DNA of 31,870 nt from Patescibacteria group bacterium UBA7522. Its GTDB lineage: Bacteria; Patescibacteriota; CPR2; UBA1875. Position numbers and translations under genes: made by a program. Below the pieces are notes generated by a model, which was not told where the DNA came from, searched no databases, and saw only the letters and a program-made list of their open reading frames with translations. Shown here piece by piece: positions 1 through 6,476 of the stretch (position 1 is the first letter of the stretch; each line of letters opens with the position of its first letter). The stretch is from the NCBI GenBank assembly GCA_002476865.1, contig DLNA01000006.1:1-31870 (forward strand). The letters are read 5' to 3'.

Positions 1-836
1 TGAACGCTTCTTAGGTCCGCTCCATTAAAAAGAAGGTCGGTTGCAAAAGAGTGACGCAAGGTATGGGGAGTAACTTTTTTTGTTATACCTGATTTTTTGG
101 CATAATTAGAGACCATCCTCTGAATGCTTCTTGGAGTTAATCTCATATATTCTCCATCTTCGTCTTGAATTCCACCATAATGAATAAATAGGGGCTCAAA
201 ATCATCTTTTCTTGTTTTTAGGTATTCGGAGATCGCCATTCCAGCTTCGGAAGAAATAAAAACAACCCTATCTTTTCCACCCTTTCCTCTAACAAAAATC
301 TCACTTTTAGACAGATTAATTTGATTGATATTTAAAGAACAGAGTTCACTCACCCTTAGACCGGTCGAAAAAAGCAAGTTCAAGATTGCCTCATCTCTTT
401 TTGATATATTTTCGTTTTTTGTAAAATTACGAGGCGCCATAAGAAGATCTATAATCTCCTCATTTTCTAAAAAGGAAACTTGTTTTCTTTTTGCGTCTGC
501 AAGTTCTATTTTTTCTGGAGCCAAGGAATCAATGTCTCTTTTGGCCAAATACTTTAAAAAAGCCCTGATCGCAATCAGGTGATAATTTTGGGTATTTTTT
601 TTGAGTGATTCACCCTCCAGACCTTCTAAGCGATTAAGATAAAGACGATATGATCTAATCTTGTCGGCCGTGATAGATTTTGGCGTTGCCGAACTCTTCC
701 TTCCCGTCTCTACAAAATCCAGAAAGCGATAAAGATAATGTTCGTAATTGCGAATGGTTAGCTCCGAGTGGCCCCTTTCTATTTCACAGTGCTCCAAAAA
801 ATCCCTAATTAAATCATCTAAAAAAAGCTTTGTCAT
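1..836 (-). CDS. Xer-type tyrosine site-specific recombinase (C-terminus cut by window edge)
   Basis: Tyrosine recombinase/integrase of the XerC/XerD family, which cuts and rejoins DNA, typically to resolve chromosome dimers. Read on the minus strand from an ATG at 836-834 (MTKLFLDDLIRDF), it is open to the window edge, giving about 278 residues. The N-terminal SAM-like core-binding domain covers roughly residues 1-110. The catalytic domain shows the first arginine in LFSTGLRVSEL (Arg161), the lysine hairpin GKGGKDRV, and the HTLRHSFAT box (His258, Arg261). The last His/Trp and the tyrosine nucleophile would lie beyond base 1. The start is fixed by a TATTAT box exactly 6 nt upstream with no Shine-Dalgarno site. 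It is divergent from uppP. A chromosomal Xer is more likely than a phage integrase given the HTLRHSFAT motif and housekeeping neighbours, but XerC and XerD cannot be told apart here. Confidence 0.9.
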   Translation of the reverse strand, partial: MTKLFLDDLIRDFLEHCEIERGHSELTIRNYEHYLYRFLDFVETGRKSSATPKSITADKIRSYRLYLNRLEGLEGESLKKNTQNYHLIAIRAFLKYLAKRDIDSLAPEKIELADAKRKQVSFLENEEIIDLLMAPRNFTKNENISKRDEAILNLLFSTGLRVSELCSLNINQINLSKSEIFVRGKGGKDRVVFISSEAGMAISEYLKTRKDDFEPLFIHYGGIQDEDGEYMRLTPRSIQRMVSNYAKKSGITKKVTPHTLRHSFATDLLFNGADLRSV

Positions 837-842
837 ATTAAC

Positions 843-848
843 ATAATA
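843..848 (-). promoter_or_regulatory. -10 box of leaderless recombinase gene
   Basis: TATTAT on the minus strand, preceded by GTG (extended -10), with 6 nt before the ATG. Transcription would start at the A of the start codon. Confidence 0.5.
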
Positions 849-946
849 CACCGATACTTAGTTATTGTGCGACACTCTTTACTTATTAGAACAAGGATGA
901 GCGACCCTTTATTAATTTGCACTTTATAATCAAGAACTCTCCGTGC

Positions 947-952
947 TAGAAT
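947..952 (+). promoter_or_regulatory. -10 box of leaderless uppP
   Basis: Extended -10 element TGCTAGAAT, of which TAGAAT is the hexamer, with 7 nt before the GTG start. The same element, TCCGTGCTAGAAT, recurs before the PrgI-family gene at 28085-28097. There is no ribosome-binding site between box and start. Confidence 0.5.
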
Positions 953-959
953 GTAAAAA

Positions 960-1763
960 GTGAATATAACTTGGGCAATAATTTTAGGAGCCATTCAGGG
1001 CATAACAGAGATCTTGCCGATTTCTTCTTCGGCTCATCTTATTCTTTTTCCGTGGTTTTTAAAAATGCCAGACCAGGGCCTCTCTTTTGATGTTGCTCTT
1101 CACCTCGGATCTCTTTTGGCCATTATAATTGCCTTTGGCCCCGATTGGATTAATCTAATTCAAGAATTGCCAAAACTAGTAAAAAATAAATTAAAAGCAA
1201 CGAATCAAAATCAAAAAATAATTTATTATCTCCTGTTGGCTACTATACCAGGAACAATTGCAGGAATTCTCTTCGAAAGCTTAATCGAAACAAAACTTCG
1301 ATCGGAGCTGGTTATTGTCTTTACTCTTTTTATTTATGGTGGAATTTTGTGGTATGTAGACAAAAAGGGCCAAAAGGGAAAGACGCTTAGCGATATCGGC
1401 CTGAAAGACGCTCTTTTTATCGGTTTAGCTCAAATGTTCGCCCTTGTTCCGGGAACCTCACGGTCGGGGATAACTATTTCAGCCGGCCTTTTTAGGGGTC
1501 TTAAAAAAGAGGTTGCTGCAAAATTTTCTTTCATGCTCTCTGCTCCCATAATCTTTGGGGCAGGAATTGTAAAAGTCCCCAAGATAGCTCTTTCAGATCT
1601 AGTTAGTGCTTACTTTATTTTAGGAGTTATCTCTTCTTTTGTTTTTGCACTATTGGCAATAAAATTCATTTTAGGGTTTGTAAAGAAATATAGTTATAAA
1701 TATTTTGCGTTTTATCGTTTTGGACTAGCAGCATTAATTTTAATTTTTATTTTTTTAAGATGA
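960..1763 (+). CDS. uppP: undecaprenyl-diphosphatase (UppP/BacA)
   Basis: Integral membrane phosphatase that converts undecaprenyl diphosphate to undecaprenyl phosphate, recycling the lipid carrier for peptidoglycan and surface glycans. The 267 residues match the usual family length. Family signatures are the (E/Q)xxxE box (Gln13-Glu17) followed by ILPISSSAH, and PGTSRSG at 164-170 with the essential Arg168. Hydrophobic segments run throughout. Translation starts at a GTG with a -10 box 7 nt upstream, so the mRNA is probably leaderless. The stop overlaps the next ATG by 4 nt (ATGA), making it the first gene of an overlapping operon. Loss of undecaprenyl-diphosphate recycling is classically linked to bacitracin sensitivity. 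Confidence 0.95.
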   Translation: MNITWAIILGAIQGITEILPISSSAHLILFPWFLKMPDQGLSFDVALHLGSLLAIIIAFGPDWINLIQELPKLVKNKLKATNQNQKIIYYLLLATIPGTIAGILFESLIETKLRSELVIVFTLFIYGGILWYVDKKGQKGKTLSDIGLKDALFIGLAQMFALVPGTSRSGITISAGLFRGLKKEVAAKFSFMLSAPIIFGAGIVKVPKIALSDLVSAYFILGVISSFVFALLAIKFILGFVKKYSYKYFAFYRFGLAALILIFIFLR

Positions 1764-2221
1764 ACGAAGAATATTTAAAACTCTTAATTACAGCCATGAT
1801 GCCGATTGGAGAGCTTCGGGCAGCTATTCCGCTAGGATTAACTATCTACAATTTGAATTTTTTTGAAACGTTTTTAATTAGCGTTCTTGGCAATATGGCT
1901 CCAATTACCCTAATAATTTTTCTTCTCAATCCAATATCAAAGTTGCTATCAAAACACTCTCAGTTTTTCAGATGGTTCTTTCACTGGCTCTTTGAAAGAA
2001 CCAGACGCAAACATTCAAAAAAATTTGAGGTTTTAGAAGAGGTTGCCCTTGTCAGCTTTGTTGCCATACCACTTCCTATGACCGGGGCATGGACAGGTGC
2101 TCTTGCTTCGTTTGTTTTCGGCATTCCACCAAAAAAAGCCCTGCCGCTAATTTTTCTTGGTGTCCTTATTGCTGGCGTAATCGTTACACTTTTAACAGTT
2201 GGAGTTAAGCTCTTTATATGA
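1760..2221 (+). CDS. small multidrug export family (COG2426-like) membrane protein
   Basis: A 153-residue multi-pass membrane protein resembling the COG2426 / Sm_multidrug_ex family (family name from memory). The recognisable parts are the N-terminal PIGELRAAIPLGL motif and VAIPLPMTGAWTGALASFVFG near residues 100-120, both typical of the family, with about four hydrophobic segments. The family's substrate is not established, and the name comes from weak similarity to small exporters. It overlaps uppP by 4 nt and the DedA-family gene by 4 nt, so the three are translationally coupled. That context suggests a job at the membrane linked to lipid-carrier or envelope homeostasis rather than to drugs. 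Confidence 0.8.
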   Translation: MNEEYLKLLITAMMPIGELRAAIPLGLTIYNLNFFETFLISVLGNMAPITLIIFLLNPISKLLSKHSQFFRWFFHWLFERTRRKHSKKFEVLEEVALVSFVAIPLPMTGAWTGALASFVFGIPPKKALPLIFLGVLIAGVIVTLLTVGVKLFI

Positions 2222-2829
2222 TAGATGAATTGATTTTCTTTCTTACTAAATATATCGCTGATTGGGGATACCTGATTGCTTTTTTGGCCTCTCTTTTAGA
2301 AAACTCTATTTTCTTGGGACTTTTTGTTCCTGGCGAAATCATTACTCTCCTTTCTGGCTTTTATGCCGGTCAAGAAATACTCTTTTACCCTCTGGTCTTA
2401 ATAATTATTTTAACTAGTTCGGCGATTGGCGATAATATCGGCTTTTGGATCGGCCGAAAATTTGGTAAAAAATGGCTCAAAAAAGTCGGGCCAAAAATTG
2501 GCCAAAAAACAAAAAAAATAGAACGAGCTGAAATTTTTTGGGACAAACAGGGCGAAAAAGCGATAATAGCTGGTCGTTTTATGGCTTTTGCCAGAACCTT
2601 TGTTCCGTTTTTTGCCGGCAGTTCAAAAATAAAATATCGAAAGTTTTTTTTACTTAACTTGGCTGGGGCCACCGTTCATTCTGTTACAATGGTAACCCTG
2701 GGCTATCATTTTGGTAAAAGCTGGGAAGCAATTAGTGCCGCTTTCGGAACACTCGGTGTTTTACTACTAGCAATCTTTATTGTTTCGGCCTATAAATACA
2801 TCGTAAAAAGAAAGGTTGAAAAAAAATGA
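2218..2829 (+). CDS. DedA-family (VTT domain) membrane protein
   Basis: A 203-residue DedA/VTT-domain protein. Seen features are the re-entrant motif LGLFVPGEIITLLSGFYAG near the N-terminus and the conserved GRFMAFARTFVPFFAGSSK segment (about residues 118-136) with the arginines typical of DedA proteins, followed by two C-terminal transmembrane helices. DedA proteins act in envelope homeostasis, and some members translocate undecaprenyl phosphate across the membrane. It sits in one overlapping operon with uppP, the phosphatase that generates that lipid, which fits this role. That assignment is inference from context and family. Both ends overlap neighbouring genes by 4 nt. Confidence 0.9.
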   Translation: MIDELIFFLTKYIADWGYLIAFLASLLENSIFLGLFVPGEIITLLSGFYAGQEILFYPLVLIIILTSSAIGDNIGFWIGRKFGKKWLKKVGPKIGQKTKKIERAEIFWDKQGEKAIIAGRFMAFARTFVPFFAGSSKIKYRKFFLLNLAGATVHSVTMVTLGYHFGKSWEAISAAFGTLGVLLLAIFIVSAYKYIVKRKVEKK

Positions 2830-4082
2830 AAACAGAAACCAAGAAGTTAAAAAATGGCGCAAAAATTATCGGCATAAAAATGCCTGGCGCCAAGTCGGTT
2901 GTTATAAACTTCGGTTTTAGAGCCGGGTCACGAAACGAAGATCCAAAATATGCCGGAATATCACACTTTTTAGAGCACATGATGTTTAAGGGCTCACAAA
3001 AAAGGCCATCCGCCAAAGAAATTTCGAGAGACGCGGATAAAATAGGCGCCTATTATAATGCAGCGACAGAAAAGGAGTGGACTTATTATTATATTAAAAC
3101 CATAAAAGATAATTTTGATTTATCGCTCGATATTGTTGGCGATATGGTTACATCCCCGATCCTAGACAAAAACGAGCTCGAAAAAGAGAAAGGTACAATC
3201 ATTGAAGAGATTAGGATGTACAAAGATACGCCCTCTCAAGATATTGAATGGCGAATGGAAGAAACCATGTTTGGCAAGAACTCCCCGCTGGGAAGAGATG
3301 AAGGTGGAACGGAAGAAAGTGTCTTGGGAATATCTCAGAAACAGATGCTAGATTATTACAAAAAACATTATGTTGGCCAAAACTGTGTCTGCGTTGTAGC
3401 CGGAGATCTTCCTAACGACTACAATGAGAGGGTAGAAAAATACCTCAAAAAACTAAAACCAGGAGAGTCAGATTACGTAAAAATACCTCAAATCAAAAAA
3501 CCATCTACGAGGTTAATATATAAAGAAACCGAACAGGCCCACGTCGGAGTTTGCATACCGGGAATTTCAATATCCAGCGAAGAAAAATACGCCATGCAAG
3601 TAATAACTGCTGCACTGGGAGGGTACATGAGCTCAAGATTGTTCATAGAGATTAGGGAAAAAAGAGGGCTCGCTTATTATGTTCGTTCTTCAAATGTCAA
3701 GTATTCAGATACTGGTAGCATTGAGATTGTCGGCGGGTTTAGAAAGTCAAAAATCGAAGAGGCGGTTAAGATCATTAAAAGAGAGATTGCCAACATTAAA
3801 AACTTAAGCGACGAAGAGATTGAAAGAGCAAAGGGGAACTTAAGGGGTATTAATACCCTTATTTTCGATGACCCCGAAAGAAGAGCTGGCTACACCGTTA
3901 TTCAAAATTTAATCTCTAAAAAACCGGAGTCACCCGAAGAATACATTAAAAAAATAACTGAGGTAGACAATAAAAAGACAAGAGAAGTGGCTAAAAAATT
4001 CCTAGACGAAAATAAGCTCTATCTTACTATCATTGGTCCCTATAAAAATAAAGAAAAGTTTGATAAAATACTAAATCGCTAG
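2826..4082 (+). CDS. M16-family zinc metallopeptidase
   Basis: A 418-residue protein of the pitrilysin/processing-peptidase family M16. The inverted zinc motif HFLEH (His47, Glu50, His51) and a downstream acidic ligand in IIEEIR (Glu127/Glu128) are intact, so it should be an active peptidase. The second M16 domain (from about residue 190) contains the GxxSSRLFIEIREKRGLAYYV block at about 267-290, as in the C-terminal half of the family. No signal peptide is visible, so it is predicted to be cytoplasmic. Members degrade oligopeptides or process precursors; the substrate here is unknown. It overlaps the DedA gene by 4 nt and is followed 10 nt later by ndk. Confidence 0.9.
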   Translation: MKTETKKLKNGAKIIGIKMPGAKSVVINFGFRAGSRNEDPKYAGISHFLEHMMFKGSQKRPSAKEISRDADKIGAYYNAATEKEWTYYYIKTIKDNFDLSLDIVGDMVTSPILDKNELEKEKGTIIEEIRMYKDTPSQDIEWRMEETMFGKNSPLGRDEGGTEESVLGISQKQMLDYYKKHYVGQNCVCVVAGDLPNDYNERVEKYLKKLKPGESDYVKIPQIKKPSTRLIYKETEQAHVGVCIPGISISSEEKYAMQVITAALGGYMSSRLFIEIREKRGLAYYVRSSNVKYSDTGSIEIVGGFRKSKIEEAVKIIKREIANIKNLSDEEIERAKGNLRGINTLIFDDPERRAGYTVIQNLISKKPESPEEYIKKITEVDNKKTREVAKKFLDENKLYLTIIGPYKNKEKFDKILNR

Positions 4083-4092
4083 GATATTTAAA

Positions 4093-4557
4093 ATGAAAAA
4101 AGAAAAAACTTTAATACTAGTAAAGCCAGATGGCGTTCAAAGAGGACTTATCGGGAACATCATCAATCGCTTCGAAGACAAGGGCCTAAAAATGATTGGC
4201 CTTAAGATGATAACCTTAAACGATGTTCTTCTGGAGGCACATTACTCGCACCTAACAGACAAACCGTTTTTTGGTGAAATAAAAAACTTTATGAAAAGCT
4301 CGCCTATTGTTGCTATGGCCTGGGAAGGTGGTGAGGGCACCGTTAGCGCCGTAAGAATTTTAGTCGGACCGACCAAAGGTCAAAAAGCGCCGGCCGGTAC
4401 GATCCGAGGCGACTATGGTCTTTCGGGATCAAACAATATAGTTCATGCCTCTGATAGTGTCGACAATGGAGAGATCGAAGTTGAAAGATTTTTCAAAAAA
4501 GAAGAGCTTTTTGAATACGAGAAAACACAAGATTTACATATTTACGGAAAAAAATAA
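4093..4557 (+). CDS. ndk: nucleoside diphosphate kinase
   Basis: Transfers the gamma-phosphate from ATP to NDPs to balance nucleotide pools. The 154 residues fit the family. Seen are the N-terminal TLILVKPDGVQRGLIG block, SPIVAMAWEG, and the active-site NIVHASDS loop with phosphohistidine His118. Arginines and glycines of the nucleotide pocket (GPTKGQKAPAGTIRGDYG) are present. It lies 10 nt after the M16 peptidase gene with only a weak AGGAT before the ATG, so it is probably co-transcribed. It closes the uppP operon, and the tRNA-Arg gene starts 17 nt after its stop codon. Confidence 0.97.
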   Translation: MKKEKTLILVKPDGVQRGLIGNIINRFEDKGLKMIGLKMITLNDVLLEAHYSHLTDKPFFGEIKNFMKSSPIVAMAWEGGEGTVSAVRILVGPTKGQKAPAGTIRGDYGLSGSNNIVHASDSVDNGEIEVERFFKKEELFEYEKTQDLHIYGKK

Positions 4558-4574
4558 AGACATTAGCCAGCTTT

Positions 4575-4650
4575 GCCCTCGTAGCTCAATGGATAGAGCG
4601 ATTCCGTCCTAAGGAAGAGGTTGGGGGTTCGACTCCCTCCGAGGGCACCA
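4575..4650 (+). tRNA. tRNA-Arg (anticodon CCT)
   Basis: Full cloverleaf: acceptor GCCCTCG pairs with CGAGGGC, followed by discriminator A and an encoded CCA. The D arm is GCTC/GAGC. The anticodon loop GTCCTAA gives anticodon CCT, reading AGG. The T arm is GGGGG-TTCGACT-CCCTC. The first pair of the anticodon stem (A-G) is mismatched. AGG is used in the neighbouring genes. Confidence 0.95.
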
Positions 4651-4657
4651 ATAATTA

Positions 4658-4705
4658 CTGAAATTATTTCAAAAAAATGATACAATTTTATCAATAACAA
4701 GGAGG
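4658..4705 (+). promoter_or_regulatory. promoter and ribosome-binding site of the foldase gene
   Basis: CTGAAA (4658-4663), 17-nt spacer, TACAAT (4681-4686), then GGAGG (4701-4705) 8 nt before the ATG. This gene has a short conventional leader, unlike the leaderless genes nearby. Confidence 0.45.
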
Positions 4706-4713
4706 GCTTAATA

Positions 4714-5730
4714 ATGACCGAGAGTAAGAAAACAAAACCAAAAGTTAAGGAAGAGTCGCCCGTAAAAAAAGTTACGGAAAAAAACAAAAAGGAAAAAATA
4801 GCAAAAGCAATTAACGGAAAAACTATTTTAGTAGCTGCCATCGTAGTATTGTTAACCTTTATTACGACCGCTGGCTTTTTAATATATAAAAATAATGAGT
4901 CCGGATTCGTAAAGAGAGTGGCCCAGATAATACCTTACCCAGCCGCAATTGTTGATCTTAGATTTGCAAGTGCTTTTTCTTATCTTGATCAGCTTGATAT
5001 TATTAAAAATTATTATCAAGAATTTGAAAGCGCCGACTTTAATTCAGATGAAGGCAAGGAAATGCTTTCGGACGCCAGAAAAGATGTAATGAATAGGATA
5101 ATCGAAGATGCCATAATAGCCAAGGAGGCAAAAAGAGCTAAAATAAGTATTTCAAAAGACGAACTCGAAAAAGAGTTTAGTGATCTTGTTACCAGTAGCG
5201 GCGGCGAAGAGGACTTTGCCTCGACTCTTAAAAAATATTACGGACTCACTCTAGACGAATTTAAACAAAAAATTTACAAACCAACTTTTCTTAGAGAAAA
5301 GGTTGCTGAGGCAATCTCGGGCGATGAAAAAATAGATGCCGCTGCAAAAAGCCAAGCCGATGAAATCTACGAAAAAGCGACTGAAGAAAAAATAGATTTC
5401 TCAAAATTAGCAAAGGAATACTCACAAGATCCTGGCAGTGCCGCTTTAGGCGGAGATCTTGGTTACTTTTCTAAAGGAAAAATGGTGGCCGAGTTTGAAG
5501 AAGTCGCCTTCAAACTTAAAAAGGGCGAGATTTCAAAACCAGTTAGAACAATCTATGGCTATCATATTATAAAAGTAACAAATATTAAGGGTAACGAGAT
5601 CCAAGCCAGCCACATCCTCGTTAAAGTCCGGGACTTTAACGAATGGCTAGAAGAAAAAAAGACTGAGCTGGAAGGCAAAAAATATCTTGGCTTCATACCG
5701 GCTCTTTGGCAGATAATCCCAACCAAATAA
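4714..5730 (+). CDS. membrane-anchored parvulin-type peptidyl-prolyl isomerase (PpiC/SurA/PrsA-like)
   Basis: Predicted extracytoplasmic protein-folding catalyst. The 338 residues begin with a lysine-rich cytoplasmic tail (1-35), then a single transmembrane segment (about 37-60), a SurA_N-like helical domain (about 85-205) containing DVMNRIIEDAIIAKEAK, and a parvulin PPIase domain (about 215-300) with FSKLAKEYSQDPGSAALGGDLGYF and the GYHIIKV strand. ASHILVKV follows, as in the parvulin fold, but at the C-terminal side, suggesting either a second partial repeat or a circularly arranged tail. No lipobox is seen, so anchoring is by the N-terminal helix. It is monocistronic, with its own promoter, Shine-Dalgarno site and intrinsic terminator. 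Confidence 0.88.
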   Translation: MTESKKTKPKVKEESPVKKVTEKNKKEKIAKAINGKTILVAAIVVLLTFITTAGFLIYKNNESGFVKRVAQIIPYPAAIVDLRFASAFSYLDQLDIIKNYYQEFESADFNSDEGKEMLSDARKDVMNRIIEDAIIAKEAKRAKISISKDELEKEFSDLVTSSGGEEDFASTLKKYYGLTLDEFKQKIYKPTFLREKVAEAISGDEKIDAAAKSQADEIYEKATEEKIDFSKLAKEYSQDPGSAALGGDLGYFSKGKMVAEFEEVAFKLKKGEISKPVRTIYGYHIIKVTNIKGNEIQASHILVKVRDFNEWLEEKKTELEGKKYLGFIPALWQIIPTK

Positions 5731-5737
5731 TAAAATC

Positions 5738-5769
5738 AAAAAGAGGCCTTAAAAAGGGGCCTCTTTTTT
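5738..5769 (+). terminator. intrinsic terminator of the foldase gene
   Basis: 11-bp stem AAAAAGAGGCC / GGCCTCTTTTT with a 9-nt loop; the 3' arm supplies the U-run. It lies 7 nt after the stop codon. Confidence 0.9.
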
Positions 5770-5771
5770 GG

Positions 5772-5777
5772 TAGAAT
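5772..5777 (+). promoter_or_regulatory. -10 box after the foldase-gene terminator
   Basis: TAGAAT immediately after the terminator, 9 nt before an ATG at 5787. The spacing is the same as in rpsO and ftsK. It could drive the small ORF and/or the tRNA cluster downstream. Confidence 0.4.
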
Positions 5778-5786
5778 ATTTTAGCT

Positions 5787-5822
5787 ATGATTGCGAATAT
5801 ATCTCAACCCGTCAAGGGATAA
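5787..5822 (+). other. possible 11-codon leaderless small ORF
   Basis: ATG at 5787 to TAA at 5820-5822 encodes MIANISQPVKG. Its only support is the TAGAAT box at the leaderless distance. It may be coincidental, or the 5' end of a transcript running into the tRNA-like and tRNA-Thr sequences. A CCCGT/ACGGG inverted repeat spans its end. Confidence 0.2.
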
Positions 5823-5841
5823 CGGGGCCCAAATGTGACAG

Positions 5842-5912
5842 ATGAATGTAGCACAAAGCCAGTATACCTGCTTTCCAAGCAAGTGACACAAGTTCAATTC
5901 TCCTCACTTTTT
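5842..5912 (+). pseudogene. degenerate tRNA-Gly(TCC)-like sequence
   Basis: The stretch aligns in order and length with a tRNA-Gly: TGTAGC at the 8-13 region, anticodon stem-loop CCTGC-TTTCCAA-GCAAG (5867-5883) with anticodon TCC, U33 and A37, and a perfect GTTCAATTC T-loop consensus (5892-5900). The D stem does not pair, the T stem keeps 3 of 5 pairs, the acceptor pairs only partly, and no CCA is encoded, unlike the three intact tRNAs in this window. It is best read as an eroded tRNA-Gly gene or tRNA-like element directly upstream of tRNA-Thr. Confidence 0.45.
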
Positions 5913-5963
5913 CTAAAAATTACCGTTTGCCCAAAATGAAACAAAAAAGAACCATCCGCTTTC

Positions 5964-6038
5964 GCCGATATAGCTCAGCGGTAGAGCAGTCCCTTCGTAA
6001 GGGAAAGGTCGTCGGTTCAATCCCGACTATCGGCTCCA
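5964..6038 (+). tRNA. tRNA-Thr (anticodon CGT)
   Basis: Acceptor GCCGATA/TATCGGC, D arm GCTC/GAGC, anticodon loop TTCGTAA (anticodon CGT, reads ACG), T arm GTCGG-TTCAATC-CCGAC, discriminator T and encoded CCA. The outer anticodon-stem pair G-A is mismatched. Confidence 0.95.
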
Positions 6039-6072
6039 ATTTATTCAACTTGAACATTTTAACTTAATCTGC

Positions 6073-6078
6073 TAAAAT
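6073..6078 (+). promoter_or_regulatory. -10 box of leaderless rpsO
   Basis: TAAAAT 9 nt before the ATG, in the context CTGCTAAAATATAG that is nearly repeated before ftsK (CTGTTAAAATATAG). No Shine-Dalgarno site lies between. Confidence 0.5.
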
Positions 6079-6087
6079 ATAGTTACC

Positions 6088-6357
6088 ATGAGCTTAAACA
6101 AAGAGACAAAGGAGAAGGTTGTAAAAGACCTAAAAACCCACAAAAACGACACCGGATCACCGGAGGTTCAGGTTGGAATTTTTACCGAGCAGATAAATCA
6201 GCTAACCTCTCATCTCAAAACCCATAAAAAAGATGAACACTCCCGTCGGGGTCTACTTAAGATGGTTGGCAAGCGTCGACGTCTTTTGGATTATTTAAAG
6301 CATAAAGACGAAAAAAGATACGAAGCGGTTGTTAAAAAATTAGGATTAAGGAAATAA
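6088..6357 (+). CDS. rpsO: 30S ribosomal protein S15
   Basis: Ribosomal protein uS15, which binds the central domain of 16S rRNA early in small-subunit assembly. The 89 residues match the family. Seen are GSPEVQVGIFTEQINQLTSHLKTHKKD (the 16S contact region, residues 24-50) and the C-terminal SRRGLLKMVGKRRRLLDYL. It probably has a leaderless mRNA. It is followed by pnp across a 119-nt structured spacer, the conserved rpsO-pnp arrangement known from many bacteria. Confidence 0.98.
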   Translation: MSLNKETKEKVVKDLKTHKNDTGSPEVQVGIFTEQINQLTSHLKTHKKDEHSRRGLLKMVGKRRRLLDYLKHKDEKRYEAVVKKLGLRK

Positions 6358-6395
6358 AATGGGCGAGCGCGATTGGTAATTTAAAATAATTAAAC

Positions 6396-6443
6396 TTGGG
6401 GCACAGAGCAGGGAGTTGTCACGCTTCTCACCCTGTTCCCCAA
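6396..6443 (+). promoter_or_regulatory. rpsO-pnp intergenic hairpin
   Basis: TTGGGG (6396-6401) plus AGCAGGG (6407-6413) pair with CCCTGTT (6431-6437) plus CCCCAA (6438-6443): 13 bp interrupted by a 5-nt bulge CACAG, with a 17-nt loop. No U-run follows, so it is not an obvious terminator. A competing 5-bp hairpin TTCCC/GGGAA (6436-6451) shares its 3' arm. In E. coli a hairpin at this position is the RNase III entry for PNPase autoregulation; a like role here is inference. Confidence 0.55.
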
Positions 6444-6476
6444 AATGGGAAATGACTACTCTCGGAAAGGACAAAA

